Source: Megalobrama amblycephala
Lineage: Eukaryota; Chordata; Actinopteri; Cypriniformes; Xenocyprididae
Reading direction: 5' to 3'
NCBI RefSeq assembly: GCF_018812025.1
Contig: NC_063061.1
Coordinates: 4,391,796 to 4,455,795, forward strand
Length of the DNA: 64,000 bases
The position numbers and the translations under genes were made by a program. This document shows, piece after piece, positions 22,558 through 33,900 of the stretch. The first letter of the stretch is position 1, and every line of letters starts with the position of its first letter. Under the pieces are notes generated by a model that searched no databases, had not been told where the DNA came from, and was given only the letters and a program-made list of their open reading frames with translations.

Positions 22558-22982
22558 TGTGCTTTTCATCCGCTCCTCTGTGTGGGTAGTTTCACTATGC
22601 ATATTAAACTACAAACAGCATTACAACAGTCTGTGTGCTGATTAACATTTCTGAAATAAATATTTCTGTGAAATTTTTATGACATCTACTGATATAGCGG
22701 CAGAGGACTGTTATTTTGTTGAACGAACTGAAGATGACGTCACCGGCTCAGATTTGATTGACCAATCGGCTGAAAGGGGCGTGTAATGACCGCCCACATG
22801 TGGAAAACGAGTTTTGAAGTCGTGTTTCCATTTTCTATCCGTGACCCGAAAAAACTAAAATCGAGTCAAAATCTCGTTTTTCCGTTTTTTTTAACAAACG
22901 AAAAAACGGGAAACGACCGTTTTCTCGTTTCTGCTTATTTCATTTCAAATTGGAAAACAAACTATCAAAACGTACACGGACC

Positions 22983-23341
22983 CATTATATACAACAGTTA
23001 ACTTATTACGCTATGCATAGAAGTAATTTATAAAAAAACATATGTACATGGTAAGATATGCACTGTTTCCTTCCATCCTATACAAGAACTAACGTATTGC
23101 TCATGCATTGAAGAGATACATAACTAGTTGTTTTGAGATGAATGAGCTAACACATCCTTTATGCATTGAAGAGCTAACACATAACATGCGTATTTCATTT
23201 CACAAGTTATTCCGTTTCGTTGCGAAGAGAGAACACTACAGGTGTTTGTTGCACTGCGCTGCATACAAGAACTAACTCTTTCCTTTGTGCATTGAAGAGA
23301 AAACAAATCACATAAGCTGGTGCATTCCAATGCACTAAGAA
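22983..23341. repeat. Satellite A, block between E2 and E3
   Basis: Typical satellite A words (GCACTGTTTCCTTCCATCC, TGCATTGAAGAGA, GTTATTCCGTTTCGTTGCG). It ends in CACTAAGAA at the start of E3. Confidence 0.85.
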
Positions 23342-24036
23342 CCCAGCAAGCAATAGCCGTCATTTCACCGTCTCGGTTAACTATAGACCCGATATAGTCC
23401 GGCTATGTGTAACCCACTTTTAGCCAAAATAATCTTTCATTTGGTTACATGTCGTTTTTGCCAAAATAACTTGCGAGTTGTATGATATTGCATCATGTAA
23501 GTGAAGTCAACAGTGATTACAAGGTGTTTGGTTTCACATCTTTGACATGTTATATTGTGTAGGCTGTGCGTAGCCACAATTTAGCTCGTAGTCAGACCGG
23601 CTATTTGTAGCCCACCTATAGTCAATCCTGATTTATTGTAGTTTTTGGACAGGAAGTGCTTGAGATGGTTGATATCTCATCGTGTTCGCAATGTCAATGA
23701 TTTCTACAAGATTTAAGTGGCATTTCATGACATGGTCTATATGTAGTCACGATTTAGCTCTGAATTGGATAGGCTATGTGTAGTCTGCTTTTAGTCCACC
23801 CGGCGAAATCGAGGCAATTTATAGTCTAGTTTTTACGGCTTGGCTATAGCCCTGATTCAGACCAGCAATGAGTGTAACCAAAATAGTGTTAAGTCATTTT
23901 CGACCACAAAGCTTGTGGGATTCTTGATATACTTGCATTTATACATTTATATGCAAGTATAATATACATTTATATGCAAGTATATATTTGAAACAGCACA
24001 TTTTTGCTGTCACACAATCCTACATTCTACGATATC

Positions 24037-24038
<2 letters not shown>

Positions 24039-24101
<63 letters not shown>
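24039..24101. repeat. (TA)n microsatellite
   Basis: About 31 TA units within E3, flanked by ATATCATAT and TCAGGG. Confidence 0.95.
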
Positions 24102-24104
<3 letters not shown>

Positions 24105-24199
24105 GGTATAGCCAAACCATAATTTAATTATAATTATATACCACACACATATATGACTGTATTTAATTTTAAGTTAATTAAAAATTTACAATTTTCAAC

Positions 24200-24390
24200 C
24201 GCTAGATGGCAACTGTGGCTCTACTGAGACATGACCACTGGCAACGCGAGACTTGAACGTTAGCTCTCGATCACTGTTGCCAGATCTCGCGATAAACATT
24301 TCCGCATTTTACAACCGTTGGAGACGGAGAGCAAGCAACAGCAAATGTTAAAGCAAATTCTTTACTGCTTTTGGTCATGTAAGTATCTGT
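24200..24390 (+). promoter_or_regulatory. Promoter/first-exon-like patch inside E3
   Basis: A locally GC-richer patch contains CCGCTAGATGGCAA (a near CTCF-like match at about 24200), TCTCGCGA (24285-24292, most of the TCTCGCGAGA core-promoter element) and, ~90 bp later, a 5' splice-site match CAT|GTAAGTAT at 24379. The order promoter element, short exon, donor suggests the element's own promoter or a captured host first exon. Motifs are seen; function is inferred. Confidence 0.35.
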
Positions 24391-24659
24391 GTTTTTCATT
24401 TTGACATGTGTTTATTATTTATGTACATTATGTGTAGGAACCGTGACATTTTAGCGGGTAACAGTGCAGACAGTAAAACGTGGTTAGATTAACATACATG
24501 CACATACTGTAGTGTTTCCTTGTGCCCTAAAACTCTGTAATTATCTAAATACAAGGGGGTAAACATGAAACCTGTGCACCCTACTATTATTTGTTATGGA
24601 AGCCTTGTATATCTTTTAATCTTTTGATCATTATGGCATAAAAATATGAGTTTTTGATT

Positions 24660-24775
24660 TGGCAAGGCAAGTTTATTTTGTATAGCTAGCACATTTCAAC
24701 AACAATGTTCAAGGTAATTCAAAGTGCTTTACATAAAACATGGAATTTATGGAACTAAAAATTAATAAAAAAAAT
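24660..24775 (+). repeat. Fish dispersed-repeat segment (GCAAGGCAAGTTTATTT type)
   Basis: GGCAAGGCAAGTTTATTTTG, TATAGCTAGCACATTTCA and AATTCAAAGTGCTTTACATA are words I know from a very common teleost interspersed repeat. It lies inside E3, so it was picked up by or inserted into it. The family name is uncertain. Confidence 0.5.
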
Positions 24776-25069
24776 ATTGTTAACATTTTTTATTTAACTT
24801 TTTTTTTGTCAATGTTTTATATTTTTATTATGTTACACTGTAATTTTCTTGTAATGTTTATTTGTATTGTATTTGTAAAATTTAATTTATTATTTTTTTA
24901 TCATTGTGTATTATCTTGAGTTCTTTTTCTAAATAAAACCTTTTATATTTAATTTGTTTGGACGGATTGTCATTTATGAGAACCTGTTATATTTAAGTGA
25001 AAAGAATCCTTTAGCCATTATTTTGTTGTCTATTGCATGTATAGATGTAATCATTCATTAGTAGTGTAA

Positions 25070-25475
25070 TTGATGACTAGTCTATTTTTGGGTTATGGTT
25101 AGACGTCTATTAGATTTTCACTGACAGCCCAAATTCAGCCTTATTTTAGCCTAGACCCGTATTAACCGTCTATTAGACATAAATATGTAGTTGTCTAATA
25201 ATCGTCTAATTGATGACTAGTCTACTCTTGGGTTATGGTTAGACGTCTATTAGATTTTCACTGACAGCCCAAATTCAGCCTTATTTTAGCCTAGACCCAT
25301 ATTCACCGTCTATTAGACATATATAGTTGTCTAATAATCGTCTAATTGATGACTAGTCTATTTTTGGGTTATGGTTAGACGTCTATTAGATTTTCACTGA
25401 CAGCCCAAATTTTGCCTTGTTTTAGCCTAGACGGCCGGGCTATGTTTTGACGGCTATTAGACGTCTAATAGACAT
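25070..25475. repeat. ~138-bp tandem repeat with GACGTC palindromes, right end of E3
   Basis: Three units start with TGATGACTAGTCTA at about 25071, 25211 and 25347. Each has GGTTAGACGTCTATTAGA, TCACTGACAGCCCAAATT and TTTTAGCCTAGACC. The self-complementary cores (AGACGTCT, TAGAC/GTCTA) parallel the GGACGTCC cores of the Y subterminal repeats. Confidence 0.8.
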
Positions 25476-25491
25476 AAAATTGCTTGCTGGG

Positions 25492-27581
25492 AATACATGA
25501 AAGGTGCTTGTTGCACTGCGTTGCATACATGAACTAACTTTTTCGTTTGTGCATTGAAGAGAAAACAAATCACATTGCATTGCATACAATAGTTAACTTA
25601 TTACGCTGTGCATAGAATAAAAAAAAAAAAAACATATGTACATTGCAACATGTAAGATATGCACTGTTTCCTTCAATCCTATACAAGAGAACACTACAGG
25701 TGCTTGTTGCACTGCGTTGCATACATGAACTAACTCTTTCTTTTTGCATTGAAGAGAAAGCTAATCACATATGCTGTTGCACTGCAATGCATCAAAACTT
25801 GTTTCAGTGCTTTGCATATACAATAGTTAACTTACTACGCTGTTACATTGCACCATGTAAGCTAATGCATCCTTGCATCCTGTACAAGAACTAACGTACT
25901 GCTCATGCATTGAAGAGATACATAACTTGTTTTGCGATGAATTTACTCATTCTTTATGTATTGCATACAAGAACTAACTCTTTCCTTTGTGCATTGAAGA
26001 AAAAACAAATAACATTATTGTTGTTTTGCAATGCATCAAAAACTGTTTAATTGCATTGCTTACAATAGCTAACTTGTTACGTTGTGGATACAATATATCA
26101 ATCAATATATGTGCTGTTGTAGTTAACTCGTTACGCTGTTGCATTGCAACATGTACGTTTATGCGCTTTGAAAAGATAACACATAACTCGTTGTGTTGCA
26201 ATGAATGAACTAACTCATCCGTTATGAATTGAAGAGGTAACACATAACTCGTTGTGTTGCAATGAATGAACTAACTCATCCGTTATGCATTGAAGAGATA
26301 ACACATAACATGTGCATTGCATTGCAGTAACTTGATCGGTTGTGCAGTGAAGTTATAACACATGAAAGGTTCTTGTTGCACTGCGTTGCATACATTAACT
26401 AACTTTTTCGTTTGTGCATTGAAGAGAAAACAAATCACATTGCATTGCATACAATAGTTAACTTATTACGCTGCATAGAATAAAAAAAACAAACATTTGT
26501 ACATTGCAACATGTAAGATATGCACTGTTTCCTTCCATCCTATACAAGAACTAACGTATTGCTCATGCATTGAACAGATACATAACTAGTTGTTTTGAGA
26601 TGAATGAGCTAACACATCCTTTATGCATTGAAGAGCTAACAAATAACATGCGCATTGCATTTCACTAAGTTATTCCGTTTCGTTGCGAAGAGAGAACAAC
26701 ACAGGTGTTTGTTGCACTGCGCTGCATACAAGAACTCTTTCCTTTATGCATTGAAGAGCAAACAAATCACATAAGCTGCTGCATTCCAATGCATCAAGAA
26801 CTGTTTCAGTGCATAGCATACAATAGTTAACTTATTACGCCGTGCATAGAAGACATTACAAAAAACATATGTATCTAGCATTGCAACATGTAAGATGTGC
26901 ACTGTTTCTTTGCATCCTATACAAGAATTAACGTATTTCTCATGCATTAGAGAGATAACACATAAGTCGTTGTGTTGCGATGAATGAACTAACTCATCCG
27001 TTATGCACTGACGAGATAACACATGACATGTGCATTGCATTCCTGTAACTTGATCGGTTGTGCAGTGAAGTTATAACACATGAAAGGTGCTTGTTGCACT
27101 GCGTTGCATACATGAACTAACTCTTTCCTTTTACATTGAAGAGAAAGCTAATCAAATATGCTGTTGCATTGCAATGCATCAAGACTTGTTTCAGTGCTTT
27201 GCATATACAGTAGTTAACTTATTACGCTGTTACATTGCACCATGTAAGCTTATGCATCCTTGCATCCTGTACAAGAACTAACGTGCTGCTCATGCATTGA
27301 AGAGATACATAACTCGTTTTTGCGATGAATTCACTCATTCCTTTATGTGTTGCATACATGAAGTAACTCTTTCCTTTCTGCATTGAAGAAAAAACAAATA
27401 ACATTGTTGTTGTTTTGCAATACATCAAAAACTGTTTAAATGCATTGCTTACAATAGCTAACTTATTACGTTTTGCATACAATATATCAATCAATATATG
27501 TGCTGTTGTAGTTAGCTCATTACGCTGTTGCATTGCAACATGTAAGTTTATGCTGTTGTTTCATTGCATTGAATACTAGAA
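25492..27581. repeat. Satellite A, block between E3 and the LTR-like insertion
   Basis: Uninterrupted satellite A. The higher-order landmark GTACATTGCAACATGTAAGA followed by GAGAACACTACAGGTGC is at about 25640. Open frames at 25643-25894, 25974-26243 and others are repeat artefacts seen again with the repeat period. Confidence 0.85.
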
Positions 27582-27950
27582 ATGAAGCTCTAGCGCAAGT
27601 TCTGCCGGGAAGACTCAAATGTTACGTCACTTATTAATTCAGATCTAACCAATCATTATCTAACACTTGGAGTATAAAAGATTGGTACTTACACTTGTCT
27701 GAGTTCGCAGATGCTGACGCGAACTTTCACCTCCATCCTCCCCACCACCACCAGGATGGTCCCTGTCCATATCCCCGGGGGTTGGCTACGCCCCTGCCTT
27801 CAGCTTCAGGCAGGAAATGCAAAGTCTCCAACCCTCAGGACGTGAGCTACGGACGGGGTCTACGCCAAAGATCATTAACCTTATATATTATGCTTGCTGT
27901 TTGGTAATAAATATCAGTGTTCTGTTATCTTGCCTCCCGAGTCTTTCTGG
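27582..27950 (+). mobile_element. Solo-LTR-like insertion with 5-bp TSD TAGAA
   Basis: A 369-bp non-satellite sequence sits between two copies of TAGAA (27577-27581 and 27951-27955). Joining the flanks gives the satellite sequence ATACTAGAACTAACGTA seen elsewhere. It holds a TATA box (TATAAAAG, 27673-27680) and an AATAAA hexamer (27906-27911) followed by a GT/T-rich stretch, the layout of an LTR with U3-R-U5. The ends are ATGAAG...TTCTGG, not TG...CA, so a SINE-like or other short element remains possible. No flanking internal retroelement sequence is present. Confidence 0.55.
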
Positions 27951-30900
27951 TAGAACTAACGTAGTCGTTATGCATTGAAAAGATAACACATAACTCGTTG
28001 TGTTGCAATGAATTAACTAACTCATCCGTTATGCATTGAAGAGATAACACATAACATGCGCATTGAAGTTATATGAAAGGTGTTTGTTGCACTGCGTTGC
28101 ATACATGAACTAACTTTTTCCTTTGTGTACTGAAGAGAAAACAAATCACATTGCATTGCATACAATAGTTAACTTATTACGCTGTGTATAGAATAAATAA
28201 AACAAAAAACAAATGTACATTGCAAAATGTAAGATGTGCACTGTTTCCTTCCCATCCTATACAAGAATTAACCTATTCCTCATGCATTGGAGAGATAAAA
28301 CATAAGTCGTTGTGTTGCGATGAATGAACTAACTCATCCGTTATGCACTGAAAGAGATAACACATAACATGTGCATTGCATTTCAGTAAGTTATTCCGTT
28401 TCGCTGCGAAGGGAGAACACTAAAGGTGTTTGTTGCACTGCTTTGCATACATGAACTAACTTTTACGTTTGTGCATTGAAGAGAAAACAAATCACATTGC
28501 ATTGCATTCAATAGTTAACTTATTACGCTGTGCATATAATAAATTAAAAAAAAACATACGTACATTGCAACATGTAAGATATGCAGTTTCCTTCCATTCT
28601 ATTACAAGAACTAACTAATAGTTAACTTATTACGCTTTTACATTGCACCATGTAAGCTTATGCATCCTTGCATCCTGTACAAGAACTCACGTACTGCTCA
28701 TGCATTGAAGAGATACATAACTTGTTTTGCGAAGAATTTACTCATTCTTTATGTGTTGCATACAAGAACTAACTCTTTCTCTTTTGTGCACTAAAGAAAA
28801 AACAAATAACATTGTTGTTGTTTTGCAATACATCAAAAACTGTTTAATTGCATTGCTTACAATAGCTAACTTATTACGTTGTGCATACAATATGTCAATC
28901 AATATATGTGCTGTTGTAGTTAACTCATTACGCTGTTGCATTGCAACGTGCGTTTATGCGCTTGTTTCATTGCATTGAATACTAGAACTATCGTATTCGT
29001 TATGCATTGAAAAGATAACACATAACTCGTTGTGTTGCAATGAATGAACTAACTCATCCGTTATGCATTGAAGAGATAACACATAACATGTGCATTGCAT
29101 TGCAGTAACTTGATAGGTTGTGCAGTGAAGCTATAACACATGAAAGGTGCTTGTTGTACTGCGTTGCATACATGAACTAACTTTTTCGTTTGTGCATTGA
29201 AGAGAAAACAAATCATATTGCATTGCATACAATAGTTAACTTATTACGCTGTGCATAGAATAAAAAAAAAAAAAAAAACATATGTACATTGCAACATGTA
29301 AGATATGCACTGTTTCCTTCCATCCTATACAAGAGAACACTGCAGGTGCTTGTTGCACTGCGTTGCATACATGAACTAACTCTTTCTTTTTGCATTGAAG
29401 AGAAAGCTAATCACATATGCTGTTGCACTGCAATGCATCAAAACTTGTTTCAGTGCTTTGCATATACAATAGTTAACTTACTACGCTGTTACATTGCACC
29501 ATGTAAGCTAATGCATCCTTGCATCCTGTACAAGAACTAACGTACTGCTCATGCATTGAAGAGATACATAACTTGTTTTGCGATGAATTTACTCATTCTT
29601 TATGTATTGCATACAAGAACTAACTCTTTCCTTTGTGCATTGAAGAAAAAACAAATAACATTATTGTTGTTTTGCAATGCATCAAAAACTGTTTAATTGC
29701 ATTGCTTACAATAGCTAACTTGTTACGTTGTGGATACAATATATCAATCAATATATGTGCTGTTGTAGTTAACTCGTTACGCTGTTGCATTGCAACATGT
29801 ACGTTTATGCGCTTGTATGCATTGAAAAGATAACACATAACTCGTTGTGTTGCAATGAATGAACTAACTCATCCGTTATGAATTGAAGAGGTAACACATA
29901 ACTCGTTGTGTTGCAATGAATGAACTAACTCATCCGTTATGCATTGAAGAGATAACACATAACATGTGCATTGCATTGCAGTAACTTGATCGGTTGTGCA
30001 GTGAAGTTATAACACATGAAAGGTTCTTGTTGCACTGCGTTGCATACATTAACTAACTGTTTCGTTTGTGCATTGAAGAGAAAACAAATCACATTGCATT
30101 GCATACAATAGTTAACTTATTACACTGTGCATAGAATAAAAAAAAAAAAAAAAACATATGTACATTGCAACATGTAAGATATGCACTGTTTCCTTCCATC
30201 CTATACAAGATCTAACGTATTACTCATGCATTGAACAGATGCATAACTAGTTGTTTTGAGATGAATGAGCTAACACATCCTTTATGCATTGAAGAGCTAA
30301 CAAATAACATGCGCATTGCATTTCACTAAGTTATTCCGTTTCGTTGCGAAGAGAGAACAACACAGGTGTTTGTTGCACTGCGCTGCATACAAGAACTCTT
30401 TCCTTTATGCATTGAAGAGCAAACAAATCACATAAGCTGCTTCAATTCCAATGCATCAAGAACAGTTTCAGTGCATAGCATACAATAGTTAACTTATTAC
30501 GCCGCGCATAGAAGACATTAAAAAAACATATGTACTGTAGCATTGCAACATGTAAGATGTGTACTGTTTCTTTGCATCCTATACAAGAATTAACGTATTT
30601 CTCATGCATTAGAGACATAACACATAAAGTCGTTGTGTTGCGATGAATGAACTAACTCATCCGTTATGCACTGAAGAGATAACACATAACATGTGCATTG
30701 CATTGCAGTAACTTGATCGGTTGTGCAGTGAAGTTATAACACATGAAAAGTGCTTGTTGCACTGCGTTGCATACATGAACTAACTCTTTCCTTTTGCATT
30801 GAAGAGAAAGCTAATCACATATGCTGTTGCAATGCAATGCATCAAGACTTGTTTCAGTGCTTTGCATATACAATAGTTAACTTATTACGCTTTTACATTG

Positions 30901-33900
30901 CACCATGTAAGCTTATGCATCCTTGCATCCTGTACAAGAACTAACGTACTCCTCATGCATTGAAGAGATACATAACTTGTTTTGCGATGAATTTACTCAT
31001 TCTTTATGTATTGTATACAAGAACTAACTCTTTCTCTTTTGTGCACTAAAGAAAAAACAAATAACATTGTTGTTGTTTTGCAATACATCAAAAACTGTTT
31101 AATTGCATTGCTTACAATAGCTAACTTATTACGTTGTGCATACAATATGTCAATCAATATATGTGCTGTTGTAGTTAACTCATTACGCTGTTGCATTGCA
31201 ACATGTGCGTTTATGCGCTTGTTTCATTGCATTGAATACTAGAACTAACGTATTCGTTATGCATTGAAAAGATAACACATAACTCGTTGTGTTGCAATGA
31301 ATGAACTAACTCATCCGTTATGCATTGAGGAGATAACACAACGTGCGGTTGTGCAGTGAAGTTATATGAAAGGTGTTTGTTGCACTGCGTTGCATACATG
31401 AACTAACTTTTTCCTTTGTGTACTGAAGAGAAAACAAATCACATTGCATTGCATACAATAGTTAACTTATTACGCTGTGTATAGAATAAATAAAAAAAAA
31501 AACATATGTACATTGCAAAATGTAAGATATGCACTGTTTCCTTCCCATCCTATACAAGAATTAACCTATTCCTCATGCATTGGAGAGATAAAACATAAGT
31601 CGTTGTGTTGCGATGAATGAACTAACTCATCCGTTATGCACTGAAAGAGATAACACATAACATGTGCATTGCATTTCAGTAAGTTATTCCGTTTTGCTGC
31701 GAAGGGAGAACACTAAAGGTGTTTGTTGCACTGCTTTGCATACATGAACTAACTTTTACGTTTGTGCATTGAAGAGAAAACAAATCACATTGCATTGCAT
31801 TCAATAGTTAACTTATTACGCTGTGCATATAATAATAAAAAAAAAAACATATGTACATTGCAACATGTAAGATATGCAGTTTCCTTCCATTCTATTACAA
31901 GAACTAACTAATAGTTAACTTATTACGCTTTTACATTGCACCATGTAAGCTTATGCATCCTTGCATCCTGTACAAGAACTCACGTACTGCTCATGCATTG
32001 AAGAGATACATAACTTGTTTTGCGAAGAATTTACTCATTCTTTATGTGTTGCATACAAGAACTAACTCTTTCTCTTTTGTGCACTAAAGAAAAAACAAAT
32101 AACATTGTTGTTGTTTTGCAATACATCAAAAACTGTTTAATTGCATTGCTTACAATAGCTAACTTATTACGTTGTGCATACAATATGTCAATCAATATAT
32201 GTGCTGTTGTAGTTAACTCATTACGCTGTTGCATTGCAACGTGCGTTTATGCGCTTGTTTCATTGCATTGAATACTAGAACTATCGTATTCGTTATGCAT
32301 TGAAAAGATAACACATAACTCGTTGTGTTGCAATGAATGAACTAACTCATCCGTTATGCATTGAAGAGATAACACATAACATGTGCATTGCATTGCAGTA
32401 ACTTGATAGGTTGTGCAGTGAAGCTATAACACATGAAAGGTGCTTGTTGTACTGCGTTGCATACATGAACTAACTTTTTCGTTTGTGCATTGAAGAGAAA
32501 ACAAATCACATTGCATTGCATACAATAGTTAACTTATTACGCTGTGCATAGAATAAAAAAAAAAAAAAAAAAACATATGTACATTGCAACATGTAAGATA
32601 TGCACTGTTTCCTTCCATCCTATACAAGAGAACACTGCAGGTGCTTGTTGCACTGCGTTGCATACATGAACTAACTCTTTCTTTTTGCATTGAAGAGAAA
32701 GCTAATCACATATGCTGTTGCACTGCAATGCATCAAAACTTGTTTCAGTGCTTTGCATATACAATAGTTAACTTACTACGCTGTTACATTGCACCATGTA
32801 AGCTAATGCATCCTTGCATCCTGTACAAGAACTAACGTACTGCTCATGCATTGAAGAGATACATAACTTGTTTTGCGATGAATTTACTCATTCTTTATGT
32901 ATTGCATACAAGAACTAACTCTTTCCTTTGTGCATTGAAGAAAAAACAAATAACATTATTGTTGTTTTGCAATGCATCAAAAACTGTTTAATTGCATTGC
33001 TTACAATAGCTAACTTGTTACGTTGTGGATACAATATATCAATCAATATATGTGCTGTTGTAGTTAACTCGTTACGCTGTTGCATTGCAACATGTACGTT
33101 TATGCGCTTGTATGCATTGAAAAGATAACACATAACTCGTTGTGTTGCAATGAATGAACTAACTCATCCGTTATGAATTGAAGAGGTAACACATAACTCG
33201 TTGTGTTGCAATGAATGAACTAACTCATCCGTTATGCATTGAAGAGATAACACATAACATGTGCATTGCATTGCAGTAACTTGATCGGTTGTGCAGTGAA
33301 GTTATAACACATGAAAGGTTCTTGTTGCACTGCGTTGCATACATTAACTAACTGTTTCGTTTGTGCATTGAAGAGAAAACAAATCACATTGCATTGCATA
33401 CAATAGTTAACTTATTACGCTGTGCATAGAATAAATTAAAAAAAAAAAACATATGTACATTGCAACATGTAAGATATGCACTGTTTCCTTCCATCTAATA
33501 CAAGATCTAACGTATTACTCATGCATTGAACAGATGCATAACTAGTTGTTTTGAGATGAATGAGCTAACACATCCTTTATGCATTGAAGAGCTAACAAAT
33601 AACATGCGCATTGCATTTCACTAAGTTATTCCGTTTCGTTGCGAAGAGAGAACAACACAGGTGTTTGTTGCACTGCGCTGCATACACGAACTCTTTCCTT
33701 TATGCATTGAAGAGCAAACAAATCACATAAGCTGCTTCAATTCCAATGCATCAAGAACAGTTTCAGTGCATAGCATACAATAGTTAACTTATTACGCCGC
33801 GCATAGAAGACATTAAAAAAACATATGTACTGTAGCATTGCAACATGTAAGATGTGCACTGTTTCTTTGCATCCTATACAAGAATTAACGTATTTCTCAT

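Larger units (their letters stand above)
20285..22982 (+). mobile_element. E2: long-TIR non-autonomous DNA transposon, 6-bp TSD CATTAT
   Basis: E2 starts GGTCCGTGTACGTTTTGATA and ends CGTACACGGACC. It is flanked by CATTAT at 20279-20284 and 22983-22988, and joining the flanks gives the satellite A sequence GCATTATATACAACAG seen intact at about 34741. The TIRs are about 310 bp (to ~20600 and from ~22672). The interior matches E1 reversed, without Y2. At the position where E1 carries Y2, E2 has about 45 bp (22305-22350) that E1 lacks. There is no transposase frame. Confidence 0.85.
23342..25491. mobile_element. E3: CCCAGC-ended DNA element related in its ends to Y1/Y2
   Basis: E3 starts CCCAGCAAGCAATAGCCGTC and ends ATTGCTTGCTGGG, so its TIR is about 13-15 bp and matches the Y termini in CCCAGCAARCAA. 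The flanking 2 bp are AA on both sides (23340-23341, 25492-25493). The left half has degenerate GGCTATGTGTAGCCCAC-like words and the right half a ~138-bp tandem repeat with TAGACGTCTA-type palindromes. It contains a (TA)n tract, a promoter-like patch and a fish dispersed-repeat segment. There is no transposase frame, so it is non-autonomous. Confidence 0.75.
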
